Assembly: GCF_001954135.1 (NCBI RefSeq)
Contig: NZ_MBEQ01000087.1
Span: 1-60,675, forward strand
Source: Mycobacterium sp. GA-1841
GTDB lineage: Bacteria > Actinomycetota > Actinomycetes > Mycobacteriales > Mycobacteriaceae
DNA: 60,675 nucleotides
Direction: 5' to 3'
In this document: piece after piece, positions 19,094 to 26,959 of the stretch
Position numbering within the stretch: position 1 is the stretch's first letter
How the letters are laid out: every line of letters starts with the position of its first letter
The notes under the pieces: generated by a model
The model's input: the letters and a program-made list of their open reading frames with translations, nothing else
Databases searched by the model: none
Told to the model about the DNA's origin: nothing
Made by a program: the position numbers and the translations under genes

Positions 19094-20635
19094 CTACCGG
19101 GCGATTGCAGCAATCTGTTGACGGATGACGAACTTCTGCACCTTCCCGCTGGCCGTGCGGGGAAAGTCCTCGGCCAGATGCAACTCCTCCGGCCACTTCT
19201 GTCGGGCAACTCCGGTGGATTCGAAGTGGGCCCGCACCTGATCGAGGGTGGGCATGGTGCCGCCGTCGCGCACTCGAAGCACCGCGGCCACGCGCTCACC
19301 CAGGCGTGCGTCCGGAGCGGCCACCACGATTGCCTCGATCACGTCGGGAAGAGCCAGCAGCACCTCTTCCACCTCGAGCGCGCTGATGTTCTCGCCGCCG
19401 CGGATGATGAGATCGGTGGTGCGGTCGGTGATGGTCAGATATCCATCCTCGTCGAGAACTCCGATGTCACCGGTGCGATACCAGCCGTCGGCGTCGAAAT
19501 GCTTTGCGGTCAGGGCGTCGTCGGTATAGCCGAGGCACAGGTCTGGCCCGCGACTGAAGATTTCTCCGTCCGGACCGAGCCGGATTTCCACGCCCGGACG
19601 CACGTTGCCGTCGGTGAACAGGCGCTTGGCCTCCGGCGCCCCGGCGCCCGACCCCGTGATGGACGGGTGCTCGGTGCTGCCGTAGGACCGGAACACGAAC
19701 AGGCCCAGATCGGCGAGTCTGCGGGTGACCGCAGAAGGCACGGTCGAGCCACCCAGACCAACCGTGGTGAACCGGGCCAGATGCCGATCGTTGAAATTCG
19801 GATGGTCCATCAGGCTGGTGACGAAGTAGGGCGGCCCACCGCCGATCGAGAGCTCGTCGGCCTCGATCAGCTCGAGCACCTTGCCGGGATCCCAGACGTC
19901 ACACAGGTCGATGGGGGCACCTTCGAGCACCGGGATGAGGAAGGCCCCGACCATGCCGATGAAGTGTCCGACGGGCGTGGCGGTGAGCTGGCGGCCCCGG
20001 TTCGGCGGGTAGTTCTCGAGCAGCTGGCGGGTTTCGAAGCCCAGCGTCTGATGACTGTGGATGACGCCTTTGGGCTCGCGGGTGGTTCCGGAGGTGAACG
20101 CGATCAGGGCCGGCGCCGCCGGATCCGTGGTCAGCGTGCCGCTCATCGGCTCGTCGGCGAGAAGCTCGGTGAAGGAAGGTTGACCGACCAGCCCGACGAT
20201 CGGCACCTCGGCACACAGGTCGGGCTGGTACGTCATCCGGCCGAACTGTTCGGTGGTGATGAACACCTTCGGCTTCGCCGTGGCCATGATGTGGCCGAGT
20301 TCCCGTGGCCCGTAGAAGTGCACGATCGGCACGGTCACCGCGCCGAGGAACGCCGACGCCCAGAACGTGACGGCAGCCTCCATCCAGTTCGGCAGCTGCA
20401 TGGCCAGAACGTCGCCGGGCCCGACTCCGCGGGCCTGCAGCCCGGCGGCCAGCCGCCGCGCGGCGCGCTCGACCTCGCCGAAGGTGCCCGCATACGGACG
20501 CGTTGCCGAGTGCACGTGGAAGCCGGCATCGGGGCTGGCCGCGAGCCCGTCGGCCAGCATCTGGCCCAGGGTTTCGGGCCGCCACCACCCGTTTTCGACG
20601 TACCGTTTGGTCAGCTCAACCGGGATGTCGCGCAC
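19094..20635 (-). CDS. FadD-type (AMP-forming) acyl/aryl-CoA ligase
   Basis: The 513-residue ANL-superfamily ligase shows the P-loop IAFTSGTTREPKGV near 186, FRSYGSTEHPS near 317, the hinge DGWYRTGDIGVLDEDGYLTI near 398, and the C-terminal catalytic Lys in FPRTASGKVQKF. It resembles cyclohexanecarboxylate/dihydroxybenzoate-type ligases more than the first FadD. The acid substrate is unknown. The reading frame stays open further upstream, but I place the start at GTG 20635 because family similarity begins there. A TACCAT -10 element lies 7 nt before it, which predicts a leaderless transcript. It is divergent from the enoyl-CoA hydratase gene across a 58-bp gap. Confidence 0.85.
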   Translation of the reverse strand: MRDIPVELTKRYVENGWWRPETLGQMLADGLAASPDAGFHVHSATRPYAGTFGEVERAARRLAAGLQARGVGPGDVLAMQLPNWMEAAVTFWASAFLGAVTVPIVHFYGPRELGHIMATAKPKVFITTEQFGRMTYQPDLCAEVPIVGLVGQPSFTELLADEPMSGTLTTDPAAPALIAFTSGTTREPKGVIHSHQTLGFETRQLLENYPPNRGRQLTATPVGHFIGMVGAFLIPVLEGAPIDLCDVWDPGKVLELIEADELSIGGGPPYFVTSLMDHPNFNDRHLARFTTVGLGGSTVPSAVTRRLADLGLFVFRSYGSTEHPSITGSGAGAPEAKRLFTDGNVRPGVEIRLGPDGEIFSRGPDLCLGYTDDALTAKHFDADGWYRTGDIGVLDEDGYLTITDRTTDLIIRGGENISALEVEEVLLALPDVIEAIVVAAPDARLGERVAAVLRVRDGGTMPTLDQVRAHFESTGVARQKWPEELHLAEDFPRTASGKVQKFVIRQQIAAIAR

Positions 20636-20647
20636 ATTGGTGATGGT

Positions 20648-20666
20648 ATTCTCACGAAACGAGAAT
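20648..20666. promoter_or_regulatory. ATTCTC-N7-GAGAAT operator between divergent fadD and echA
   Basis: Perfect arms ATTCTC (20648-20653) and GAGAAT (20661-20666) flank a 7-bp spacer, in the 58-bp gap between two divergent starts. On the minus strand it abuts the TACCAT -10 of fadD. One bound dimer could control both genes. Confidence 0.7.
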
Positions 20667-20693
20667 GCCAATCCCGAAACTGGAGAACGTTTG

Positions 20694-21410
20694 ATGGTCG
20701 ACCTCGAAATCGACGGCGAACTGGCGATCATCACGATCGACCGGCCACAGGCACGCAATGCCATCTCGCTGGACACCATGGATGCGCTCAACAAAGCGCT
20801 CGACGGTGCCGCCGGCGCGTCGGCACTGGCCATCACCGGCGGTGGCGATCGCGCGTTCGTCTCCGGGGGCGACCTCAAGGAGCTGGCCGCGCTGCGGACC
20901 GAACTGGAGGCCTCCGAGATGGCCTGGCGCATGCGCACGATCTGTGACCGCATCGCAGCTTTCGACGGACCGGTCATCGCCGCGCTCAACGGGCACGCCC
21001 TCGGCGGCGGGGCCGAGGTGGCCGTGGCCGCAGACATCCGGATCGCCGCCGACGACATCAAGATCGGCTTCAACCAGGTGGCGCTGGCGATCATGCCGGC
21101 CTGGGGCGGCGCCGAGCGGCTGGCCACACTCGTCGGACGCAGCCGCGCGCTGCTGCTGGCCGGCACCGGCCGGATTCTCGGCGCGCGGGAAGCCGAGCAG
21201 GTGGGTCTGATCGACCAGGTGGTCCCCCGCTCCGAGTTCGCCGAGACCTGGCGCTCGACGGCGCAACTCCTGGCCCGACGTCAGGCCGGTGAGGTCAAGC
21301 GGGTCATCAACGGGGTCTCCACCACCGAGGCGGTCGCGGCCTTCGCCCGGCTGTGGTGCTCGGAGGAGCACTGGACCGCCGCGGACAAGGTGATGAACAA
21401 GGGCAAGTAG
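20694..21410 (+). CDS. enoyl-CoA hydratase/isomerase family protein
   Basis: The 238-residue crotonase-fold protein would add water to, or isomerise, an unsaturated acyl-CoA. The oxyanion-hole segments are visible: FVSGGDLKEL near residue 55, and ALNGHALGGGAEVAVAADIRIA near 94-115, with the Glu of GGGAE in the catalytic position. Its length is slightly short for the family (usually about 255). The ATG at 20694 follows GGAG. It shares an operator-bearing 58-bp promoter region with the divergent fadD, so both are probably induced together. A strong hairpin follows the stop codon. Confidence 0.88.
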   Translation: MVDLEIDGELAIITIDRPQARNAISLDTMDALNKALDGAAGASALAITGGGDRAFVSGGDLKELAALRTELEASEMAWRMRTICDRIAAFDGPVIAALNGHALGGGAEVAVAADIRIAADDIKIGFNQVALAIMPAWGGAERLATLVGRSRALLLAGTGRILGAREAEQVGLIDQVVPRSEFAETWRSTAQLLARRQAGEVKRVINGVSTTEAVAAFARLWCSEEHWTAADKVMNKGK

Positions 21411-21418
21411 CCGCCGAG

Positions 21419-21469
21419 TGGCCACTTGTGACACGTCATGTGCGCGAAAAGGCGTGTCACAACTGGCCA
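21419..21469. terminator. bidirectional hairpin between echA and VOC genes
   Basis: A 17-bp stem (21419-21435 with 21453-21469, one mismatch) with a 17-nt loop lies between two convergent genes. It would end both transcripts. There is no long U tract, as is usual in mycobacteria. Confidence 0.65.
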
Positions 21470-21480
21470 TTCGACCAACA

Positions 21481-21999
21481 TCAGCCGCTCAGTTCCCGAA
21501 CGGGATCGCTGCCGTCCCAACGTTCGCTCGCCTGACGCACGAAGGCGGCCATACCGCCCGAGGCGTCCGTGAGCTCCATGATCTCGACGATGGCAGCGCC
21601 GATCGGCGGTTCGAAGTAGGAAAAGCGCACTCCCTCATCACCGCCGGCCCACACCTGCGGCCACCCGGCCTCGGCGAGGGCGGCCATGGCGTGGTCGTAA
21701 TCGTCTGCCCAGTAGGCAAGTTGGTGGAATCCGCCGCCGGTGGCGGTGACGAACTCGGTGAAGATGCTCGGGCTTTCGTCGAGCTGCTGGATCAACTCGA
21801 TCTGGAGGTCGCCGTTGTTGGACAGTGCCAGCGACAGTCGGACCTCACACGGTTCGCCGCGGTAGGTGACCCGCTGCGGCAGGTCGCGGATGACGAACCA
21901 GGGACCGACGCCCATCTGCAGCCAGCGTGAGATCGCATCGTCCAGATCGGTGACCACGTATCCGATCTGACGGATTTCACCGGGCAGTACATCAGCCAT
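21481..21999 (-). CDS. VOC-family (glyoxalase/dioxygenase superfamily) protein
   Basis: The 172-residue protein has two beta-alpha-beta-beta-beta modules. The first begins IRQIGYVVTDLDDAISRWL near residue 9, and the second contains GGGFHQLAYWADDYDHAM near 88. Candidate metal ligands are His (GFHQLAYW) and Glu residues (IELIQQ, IVEIMEL). The family includes methylmalonyl-CoA epimerases, lyases and dioxygenases. Similar single-domain members in steroid-type clusters are mostly uncharacterised. It is convergent with echA, and its upstream side shares a 66-bp gap with the DUF35 gene, including the ATTCTC operator. Function beyond the fold is not assigned. Confidence 0.78.
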   Translation of the reverse strand: MADVLPGEIRQIGYVVTDLDDAISRWLQMGVGPWFVIRDLPQRVTYRGEPCEVRLSLALSNNGDLQIELIQQLDESPSIFTEFVTATGGGFHQLAYWADDYDHAMAALAEAGWPQVWAGGDEGVRFSYFEPPIGAAIVEIMELTDASGGMAAFVRQASERWDGSDPVRELSG

Positions 22000-22021
22000 A
22001 CCGCAAGCCTACCGAGAGCTG

Positions 22022-22040
22022 ATTCTCACTAGACGAGAAT
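22022..22040. promoter_or_regulatory. ATTCTC-N7-GAGAAT operator upstream of DUF35/thiolase genes
   Basis: Perfect ATTCTC and GAGAAT arms with spacer ACTAGAC lie between the VOC gene (minus) and the DUF35 gene (plus). It covers roughly -44 to -26 of the predicted leaderless start at 22066, whose TATCGT -10 box is at 22053-22058. Confidence 0.7.
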
Positions 22041-22065
22041 TGCATTTCCGGTTATCGTCAGCGAC

Positions 22066-22497
22066 GTGTCAACACAGATCGCTCTGGCGCCCGAGATCTC
22101 CACCTGGCCCGACGAGAATCCGCAGCTGATCGGCAGCAAGTGCGGCAACTGCGGGGCCGCCGTCTTCCCGGTGCAGGACCACTGCCCCAAATGCAGCAGC
22201 GCCGATACGTCCGACCTCCTGCTGCCCCGTCGGGGCACCGTCGTCGCATGGACGACGCAGGGCTTTCCGCCCGGCGCGCCGTATGCCGGTCCGACCGGCA
22301 AGGACTTCGTGCCCTTCGGCGTCGGCCTGGTCGAACTCGCCGACGACAGCGGCCCGGTCATCCGCGTCGAGGGCCGGTTGACCGAGAACGACCCGGCCAA
22401 GCTGCAGTTCGGCATGGACGCCGAGCTGACCATGATCCCGTTCACGACCGATGAAGACGGCAACCAGGTTGTCACCTTCGCCTTCCAGCCGGTGTAG
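22066..22497 (+). CDS. DUF35 / Zn-ribbon OB-fold protein (ChsH2-like aldolase subunit)
   Basis: The 143-residue protein has an N-terminal rubredoxin-like zinc ribbon with two CxxC pairs (CGNCGAAVFPVQDHCPKC, residues about 26-43). An OB-fold follows (RRGTVVAWTTQGFPPG onward). DUF35 proteins partner thiolase-fold proteins. The DUF35 domain of ChsH2 activates the Ltp2 aldolase that removes the last side-chain carbons of cholesterol. Here it lies 15 bp upstream of such a partner, so it should form the same kind of complex. The GTG start has no Shine-Dalgarno sequence but sits 7 nt after TATCGT, so translation is probably leaderless. Confidence 0.85.
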   Translation: MSTQIALAPEISTWPDENPQLIGSKCGNCGAAVFPVQDHCPKCSSADTSDLLLPRRGTVVAWTTQGFPPGAPYAGPTGKDFVPFGVGLVELADDSGPVIRVEGRLTENDPAKLQFGMDAELTMIPFTTDEDGNQVVTFAFQPV

Positions 22498-22512
22498 AGA
22501 GAGGCCAACGAC

Positions 22513-23658
22513 ATGACCAACGACGTAGCCATCATCGGCGTCGGCCTGCATCCGTTCGGCCGGTTCGACAAGCCCGCGGTGCAGATGGGTGCCGAAGCCA
22601 TCCGGTTGGCGCTGGCCGACGCCGGCGTGGAGTGGACGGACATCCAGTTCGGATTCGGCGGTAGCTATGAGGTGTCCAATCCCGACTCGGTGACCCGTCT
22701 GGTCGGGCTGACCGGCATCACCTTCACCAACGTGTTCAACGCGTGCGCCACCTCGGCCAGCGCCATCCAGCAGACCGCCGACACGATCCGGTTGGGCAAG
22801 TACGACATCGGCGTGGCCGTCGGCCTCGACAAGCATCCCCGCGGCGCGTTCACCGACGACCCGGCCAAGCTGGCCTTGCCGCAGTGGTACGCCCAGAACG
22901 GGCAGTTCGTCACCACCAAGTTCTTCGGCATGAAGGCCAACAAGTACCTCCATGACCACAACATCAGCCAGGAAACCCTGGCCCGGGTGGCCAACAAGAA
23001 CTTCCGCAACGGTGCGAAGAACCCGAATGCGTTCCGGCGCAAGGAGATCTCGGTCGAGGAAATCCTGAACTCACCGGCGCTGAACTACCCGCTGACGCAG
23101 TACATGTTCTGCGCACCCGACGAGGGCGCCGCCGCGGTGATCATGTGCCGCGCCGACATCGCGCACAAATACACCGACAAGCCGGTTTTCGTGCGCGCCA
23201 GCGAGATTCGTACGCGGACGTTCGGCGCCTACGAGGTGCATGCCACCTCGGCACCGCCCGAGGCCGACGTGGCACCGACCGTGTACGCGGCGAAGGCCGC
23301 CTACGAGATCGCCGGGATCGGCCCGGAGGACGTGGACGTCGCCCAACTTCAAGACACCGATGCCGGCGCCGAGGTGATCCACATGGCCGAGACGGGACTG
23401 TGCGCCGACGGCGAGCAAGAGAAGCTGCTGGCCGACGGCGCCACCGAGATCGGCGGATCGATCCCGATCAACACCGACGGTGGCCTGATCGCCAACGGTG
23501 AGCCGATCGGCGCGTCGGGTCTGCGCCAGATGCACGAGCTGGTCCGCCAGCTACGCGGCGAGGCGGGCGAACGCCAGGTGCCGGGCAACCCGCGAGTCGG
23601 TCTGGCTCAGGTCTACGGCGCCCCCGGTACCGCTTCCGCGACCATCCTGTCGCTCTAG
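22513..23658 (+). CDS. thiolase-fold lipid-transfer protein, Ltp2-like aldolase
   Basis: The 381-residue thiolase-superfamily protein of the SCP-x/Ltp group retains NACATSAS near residue 77. The usual GHP motif reads GEPIGASG near 336, and the C-terminal Cys loop reads QVYGAPGTAS. Losing the thiolase His and C-terminal Cys, with a Tyr in the second position, is the pattern reported for Ltp2. That enzyme is a retro-aldolase on beta-hydroxy acyl-CoA side chains rather than a thiolase. It is co-transcribed with DUF35, its expected activator. I therefore predict C-C cleavage of a tertiary or secondary beta-hydroxyacyl-CoA; the substrate is unknown. Confidence 0.83.
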   Translation: MTNDVAIIGVGLHPFGRFDKPAVQMGAEAIRLALADAGVEWTDIQFGFGGSYEVSNPDSVTRLVGLTGITFTNVFNACATSASAIQQTADTIRLGKYDIGVAVGLDKHPRGAFTDDPAKLALPQWYAQNGQFVTTKFFGMKANKYLHDHNISQETLARVANKNFRNGAKNPNAFRRKEISVEEILNSPALNYPLTQYMFCAPDEGAAAVIMCRADIAHKYTDKPVFVRASEIRTRTFGAYEVHATSAPPEADVAPTVYAAKAAYEIAGIGPEDVDVAQLQDTDAGAEVIHMAETGLCADGEQEKLLADGATEIGGSIPINTDGGLIANGEPIGASGLRQMHELVRQLRGEAGERQVPGNPRVGLAQVYGAPGTASATILSL

Positions 23659-23675
23659 TTTCAGCTCGCGAGAAA

Positions 23676-23721
23676 GACGTGAACGCTTCCCGAAACACCG
23701 GTTTCGCAGAGCGTTCGCGTC
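23676..23721. terminator. bidirectional hairpin between thiolase and TetR genes
   Basis: Nested inverted repeats occur here: GACGtGAACGCT pairs with AGCGTTCgCGTC, with an inner CGAAAC/GTTTCG pair. They lie between the stops of two convergent genes, so the structure can terminate both. Confidence 0.6.
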
Positions 23722-23738
23722 TTGTCGGCAGAGAAGAC

Positions 23739-24344
23739 TCAGGCCGGCATTTCGAACGGTTGCGGCTCGCCCTCGAGCTGGCGCAGCCAGCCCTCGCAGA
23801 AGGCCAGCACCTCGGCATGTCCGGCGGACATGCCCAAGGCTTGTTCCATCACCATCACTCGCGACACGCTGGCCGCCAGGAAGGTCCACACCACAGGCGG
23901 CACGTCGGTGGCGTCGACGCCGTAGCGATCCAGGGCGTCGGTGATCGCCTGGGTTTCGGCAGCGCGGAATCGCTCGGCGTAGCGAGCGATCTCGGCTCGC
24001 AGCGCCTTGCGGTGGTTGGCCAGGCCCATGATCTCCATCGTCAGCCGGGTCGCACTGGGGTCGGTACCCAACCGCCACAGCGCCCACAGCGGCTGCGGGG
24101 ACTTCAACACCTCGGCCTGCACCGCCAGTCCCTCCTCGGCGCGCCGCACGAACACCGCCAGGAACAGATCGTCCATGGTGCGGAAGTAGTAGTGGACCAA
24201 CTGCGGTTTGAGGCCGGCCCGCTCGGCAACCCGTCGCGAAGTCACCGCCGCATAGCCGTCCTCGATCATCAACTCTTCAGCCGCATCGAGAAGCACCACG
24301 CGGTTCTTCGCGTCCGGCGCCCCGATCCGTCGCGCCGATGCCAT
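23739..24344 (-). CDS. TetR-family transcriptional regulator
   Basis: The 201-residue protein has an N-terminal TetR helix-turn-helix (VTSRRVAERAGLKPQLVHYYF, residues about 34-55) and a helical ligand-binding C-terminus. I use ATG 24344, preceded by GGAGAG, rather than upstream starts that add a low-quality lead. It lies in the middle of the catabolic island and is divergent from the P450 gene. It is therefore the leading candidate to read either the ATTCTC-N7-GAGAAT sites of the island or the double TGCTNAGCA palindrome next to its own promoter. Which one is not decidable by eye. The ligand is probably an acyl-CoA intermediate (inference). Confidence 0.85.
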   Translation of the reverse strand: MASARRIGAPDAKNRVVLLDAAEELMIEDGYAAVTSRRVAERAGLKPQLVHYYFRTMDDLFLAVFVRRAEEGLAVQAEVLKSPQPLWALWRLGTDPSATRLTMEIMGLANHRKALRAEIARYAERFRAAETQAITDALDRYGVDATDVPPVVWTFLAASVSRVMVMEQALGMSAGHAEVLAFCEGWLRQLEGEPQPFEMPA

Positions 24345-24432
24345 AGTCGACTCTCCTTCCACCCGACCACAAAGTGGGCCGGGGCCGATCGTAACGCCTC
24401 GTCCAGTGATCTTGACCACGACTCTAGCGCCG

Positions 24433-24452
24433 TGCTAAGCAGGTGCTCAGCA
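24433..24452. promoter_or_regulatory. double TGCTNAGCA palindrome between TetR and P450 genes
   Basis: TGCTAAGCA (24433-24441) and TGCTCAGCA (24444-24452) are each palindromic and together form a 20-bp near-perfect palindrome. The site lies in the 187-bp divergent region, 80 bp before the P450 start. It fits a TetR dimer-pair operator. Confidence 0.5.
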
Positions 24453-24531
24453 ACTTCGAAAATTCTTCGCGAGGCGCAGTCCGTCGCGAAACCATCGCAG
24501 CGCATATCGATTTCGGAAGGCAGCCCACGCA

Positions 24532-25824
24532 ATGACCGATTCCGGCACGACTGATTACGACACGGTCGATTACTTCACCGATCAGTCGTTGGTCCCCGAC
24601 CCACACCCCTACTTCGACCACCTGCGCAGCAAGTGTCCGGTGGTGACGGAGCCCAACTACGGTGTCATGGCGATCACCGGGTTCGAGGAGGCCACCACGG
24701 TCCTCAAGGACACCGACACCTATTCCTCGTGCATCGCGGTGGCCGGGCCGTTTCCGCCGCTGCCCTTCACCCCGGAGGGCGACGACATCACCGGTCAGAT
24801 CGCCGCCCACCGCTCGCAGATGCCGATGTTCGAGCACATGGTCACCATGGACCCGCCCGAGCACACCGATGCCCGTTCACTGCTCAACCGGTTGCTCACG
24901 CCCAAGCGGTTGAAGGAGAACGAGGACTTCATGTGGCGGCTGGCCGACCAGTGCCTCGACGATTTCATCTCCGACGGCAAGTGTGAGTTCCTCAGCGCCT
25001 ACGCGAAACCCTTCTCGCTCCTGGTGATCGCCGACATGTTGGGCGTGCCAGAAGAAGACCATGAGGAATTCCGCACGGTGCTGGGCGCACCTCGGCCCGG
25101 CGCCCAGGTCGGCTCCCTCGATGGTGACCTTGTTGCCAGCAATCCGTTGGAATGGCTCGACGAGAAGTTCATCCGTTACCTCGAAGACCGCCGCAAAGAA
25201 CCACGCGACGACGTGCTGACGGCACTGGCCACGGCGAACTACCCGGACGGTTCCGTACCGCCCGTCATCGAGGTGGTGCGGTCGGCGACATTCTTGTTCG
25301 CCGCCGGCCAGGAGACCACCACCAAGCTGCTGTCGGCCTCGCTGCGCGTGCTCGGCGACCGCCCGGACATCCAGCAGGCCCTGCGCGACGACCGCAGCCG
25401 GATCCCGGTCTTCGTCGAAGAGGCACTGCGGATGGACGCACCGGTCAAGAGCCAGTTCCGGCTGGCCAAGAAGAACACCAAGCTCGGTGACATCGACGTG
25501 CCGGCCGGCACCACGATGATGGTGTGCCCGGGTGCGGTGAACCGTGACCCGGTCCGGTTCGAGGACCCGCATACCTTCAGCCTGGATCGCAAGAACGTGC
25601 GTGAGCACATCGCGTTCGGCCGTGGCGTGCACAGCTGCCCGGGCGGCCCGCTCGCCCGCGTCGAGGGCCGGGTGTCGTTGGAGCGGATCCTGGACCGGAT
25701 GGCCGACATCGCCATCGACGAGGAGTTCCACGGGCCCGCCGACGATCGTCACTACACCTACGAGCCGACGTTCATCCTGCGCGGCCTGACCGATCTGCAC
25801 ATCACGTTCAACCCCACGCGCTGA
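24532..25824 (+). CDS. cytochrome P450
   Basis: The 430-residue soluble bacterial P450 monooxygenase has the oxygen-activating I-helix FAAGQETTTKLL near residue 256, the ExxR pair in EEALRMD, and the haem loop FGRGVHSCPGGPLAR with the thiolate Cys at about 369. The N-terminus (VDYFTDQSLVPDPHPYFDHL) is nearly the same as that of the P450 at 48872-50140, marking them as close paralogues. It is divergent from the TetR regulator and followed by a perfect 17-bp terminator. The substrate is unknown; the context suggests oxidation of a lipid or terpenoid. A separate ferredoxin must supply electrons, and none is adjacent. Confidence 0.92.
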   Translation: MTDSGTTDYDTVDYFTDQSLVPDPHPYFDHLRSKCPVVTEPNYGVMAITGFEEATTVLKDTDTYSSCIAVAGPFPPLPFTPEGDDITGQIAAHRSQMPMFEHMVTMDPPEHTDARSLLNRLLTPKRLKENEDFMWRLADQCLDDFISDGKCEFLSAYAKPFSLLVIADMLGVPEEDHEEFRTVLGAPRPGAQVGSLDGDLVASNPLEWLDEKFIRYLEDRRKEPRDDVLTALATANYPDGSVPPVIEVVRSATFLFAAGQETTTKLLSASLRVLGDRPDIQQALRDDRSRIPVFVEEALRMDAPVKSQFRLAKKNTKLGDIDVPAGTTMMVCPGAVNRDPVRFEDPHTFSLDRKNVREHIAFGRGVHSCPGGPLARVEGRVSLERILDRMADIAIDEEFHGPADDRHYTYEPTFILRGLTDLHITFNPTR

Positions 25825-25839
25825 GCCGTCGGGCACGAC

Positions 25840-25877
25840 GAATAGCATCCTCGGCCCATTGGCCGAGGATGCTATTC
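25840..25877 (+). terminator. perfect 17-bp terminator hairpin after P450
   Basis: A 17-bp perfect stem (25840-25856 with 25861-25877) with a CATT loop lies 15 bp after the P450 stop. Its right arm runs into the degenerate ATTCTC-type site at 25874-25892. Confidence 0.8.
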
Positions 25878-25892
25878 TCTGCGAACAAGAAT
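25874..25892. promoter_or_regulatory. ATTCTC-N7-AAGAAT site upstream of a secreted protein gene
   Basis: The left arm is the consensus ATTCTC and the right arm AAGAAT differs at one base, with the standard 7-bp spacing. It lies 100 bp upstream of the secreted protein start. A TATAGT -10-like box is at 25953-25958. Confidence 0.5.
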
Positions 25893-25991
25893 GGCGCTCT
25901 CGCGGTTGAGTGCGAGATTCCGATTCCGGCTCGAGCAGGGTGCGATCAGTTCTATAGTCAGCCGAACAGCTGAATCCTGGAGGGGACGCCG

Positions 25992-26462
25992 TTGAAATCC
26001 GGTTTGCTGAGCACAATCATGGGCACGGTCCTGGCGGCGACGACGATCCTCCTCGCGCCACCTGCCTCCGCCGTCATGCCGTTCGGCAATTACGACCTGC
26101 GCATCCCGGATCGGCGAGACTTCCACACCTGGGCGTTGTCGGCTCTCGCTCCGTGTCGGGGCGAGAACAACGTGAAACGGCACGATTGCATCGAGATCCA
26201 GCTCCTCCCCCAGCCGATCGCCAAGGCAGTGGAGCCCGTCGGCGAGGCCAACCTCGTCGACGGTCGCTACAGCTTGACCGTCGACGATCCTTTTGGGCTG
26301 CGCTGCGGCGACATCTATTACGGTCCAACCATTCCCACCCATGATGTCTACAGCTGGGACGCCAACACGCTCGTCGGGGAAATGGTCTCGACCTTCGACG
26401 TCGGGTGCGACAACGCCCCGGGCGGTTCATTCACTTATCCCATCACCCTGACGAGGATCTGA
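25992..26462 (+). CDS. small secreted protein, unknown function
   Basis: The 156-residue protein has a Sec signal peptide: basic MKSG, hydrophobic core LLSTIMGTVLAATTILLA, and cleavage after PPASA near residue 27. The mature domain of about 129 residues contains four cysteines (PCRGEN, HDCIEI, LRCGDIYY, DVGCDN), enough for two disulfides. No named family is recognised. It starts at TTG after GGAGGGG and is followed after 3 bp by another secreted-protein gene, so the pair is an operon. Position between a catabolic island and an mce operon suggests an envelope role in substrate capture (inference). Confidence 0.75.
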   Translation: MKSGLLSTIMGTVLAATTILLAPPASAVMPFGNYDLRIPDRRDFHTWALSALAPCRGENNVKRHDCIEIQLLPQPIAKAVEPVGEANLVDGRYSLTVDDPFGLRCGDIYYGPTIPTHDVYSWDANTLVGEMVSTFDVGCDNAPGGSFTYPITLTRI

Positions 26463-26465
26463 TCG

Positions 26466-26894
26466 ATGCGGTCCGTTTCGTCCCTGGCCACAGCCGTTGC
26501 CGCCCTGACGTTGACCGGCGGCGCATTGACAGGCGCGGCCCCCGCCGGCGCCGAGGATCCCGTGTTGCATCACGTCCGCTACACCGTGACGGCAGACGCT
26601 CCTTTTTGGGCCACCATCTATTACCGCGATGTCGACCCACCTAGCTGGTCCGATTACAGCCACAACCCCTATGAATTCAGCCCTCGCGCCGACTCTGACG
26701 TCGGCCCGAACCAGCCGTGGGTCCACGACACCACTCTCGCCGACCCGAATTCGTGGGCGATGGTCACCGTGCAGAGCGGTGACGCACCGAACATCGTCCC
26801 TCCGACGTTCCACTGCACGCTCGAGGTCGACGGCAATGTCGTCAGCACCAACAGCGGCAACAAGGGTGCGCTGTGCTCGCTACGCAATTGGTGA
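26466..26894 (+). CDS. small secreted protein with MmpS-like beta domain
   Basis: The 142-residue protein has a signal peptide (cleavage near PAGAED, residue 29) and a beta-rich mature domain. The pattern is VRYTVTADAPFWATIYYRDVD, then QPWVHDT, then a late FHCTLEVDGNVVSTNSGN...LCSL segment with a Cys pair. This order resembles the periplasmic domain of MmpS proteins, which help MmpL exporters. Here the membrane anchor is replaced by a cleavable signal. No mmpL gene is near. It follows the previous secreted gene by 3 bp. The similarity is judged by eye and is weak. Confidence 0.65.
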   Translation: MRSVSSLATAVAALTLTGGALTGAAPAGAEDPVLHHVRYTVTADAPFWATIYYRDVDPPSWSDYSHNPYEFSPRADSDVGPNQPWVHDTTLADPNSWAMVTVQSGDAPNIVPPTFHCTLEVDGNVVSTNSGNKGALCSLRNW

Positions 26895-26912
26895 ACCGAT
26901 GACCTGAACGCC

Positions 26913-26944
26913 AAAACGCCTGAGCCACATGGCTCAGGCGTTTT
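26913..26944. terminator. perfect 14-bp bidirectional terminator
   Basis: AAAACGCCTGAGCC pairs perfectly with GGCTCAGGCGTTTT around an ACAT loop. A run of T on either strand makes it a strong intrinsic terminator for both convergent secreted-protein transcripts. Confidence 0.85.
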
Positions 26945-26959
26945 GTGTATACAGAGAAA

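Noticed and set aside
20636..21166. N-terminal extension of the second fadD to 690 residues
   Set aside because: The extra 177 codons are Ser/Ala/Arg-rich, run antisense through echA and would cross the operator. Ligase similarity begins at GTG 20635.
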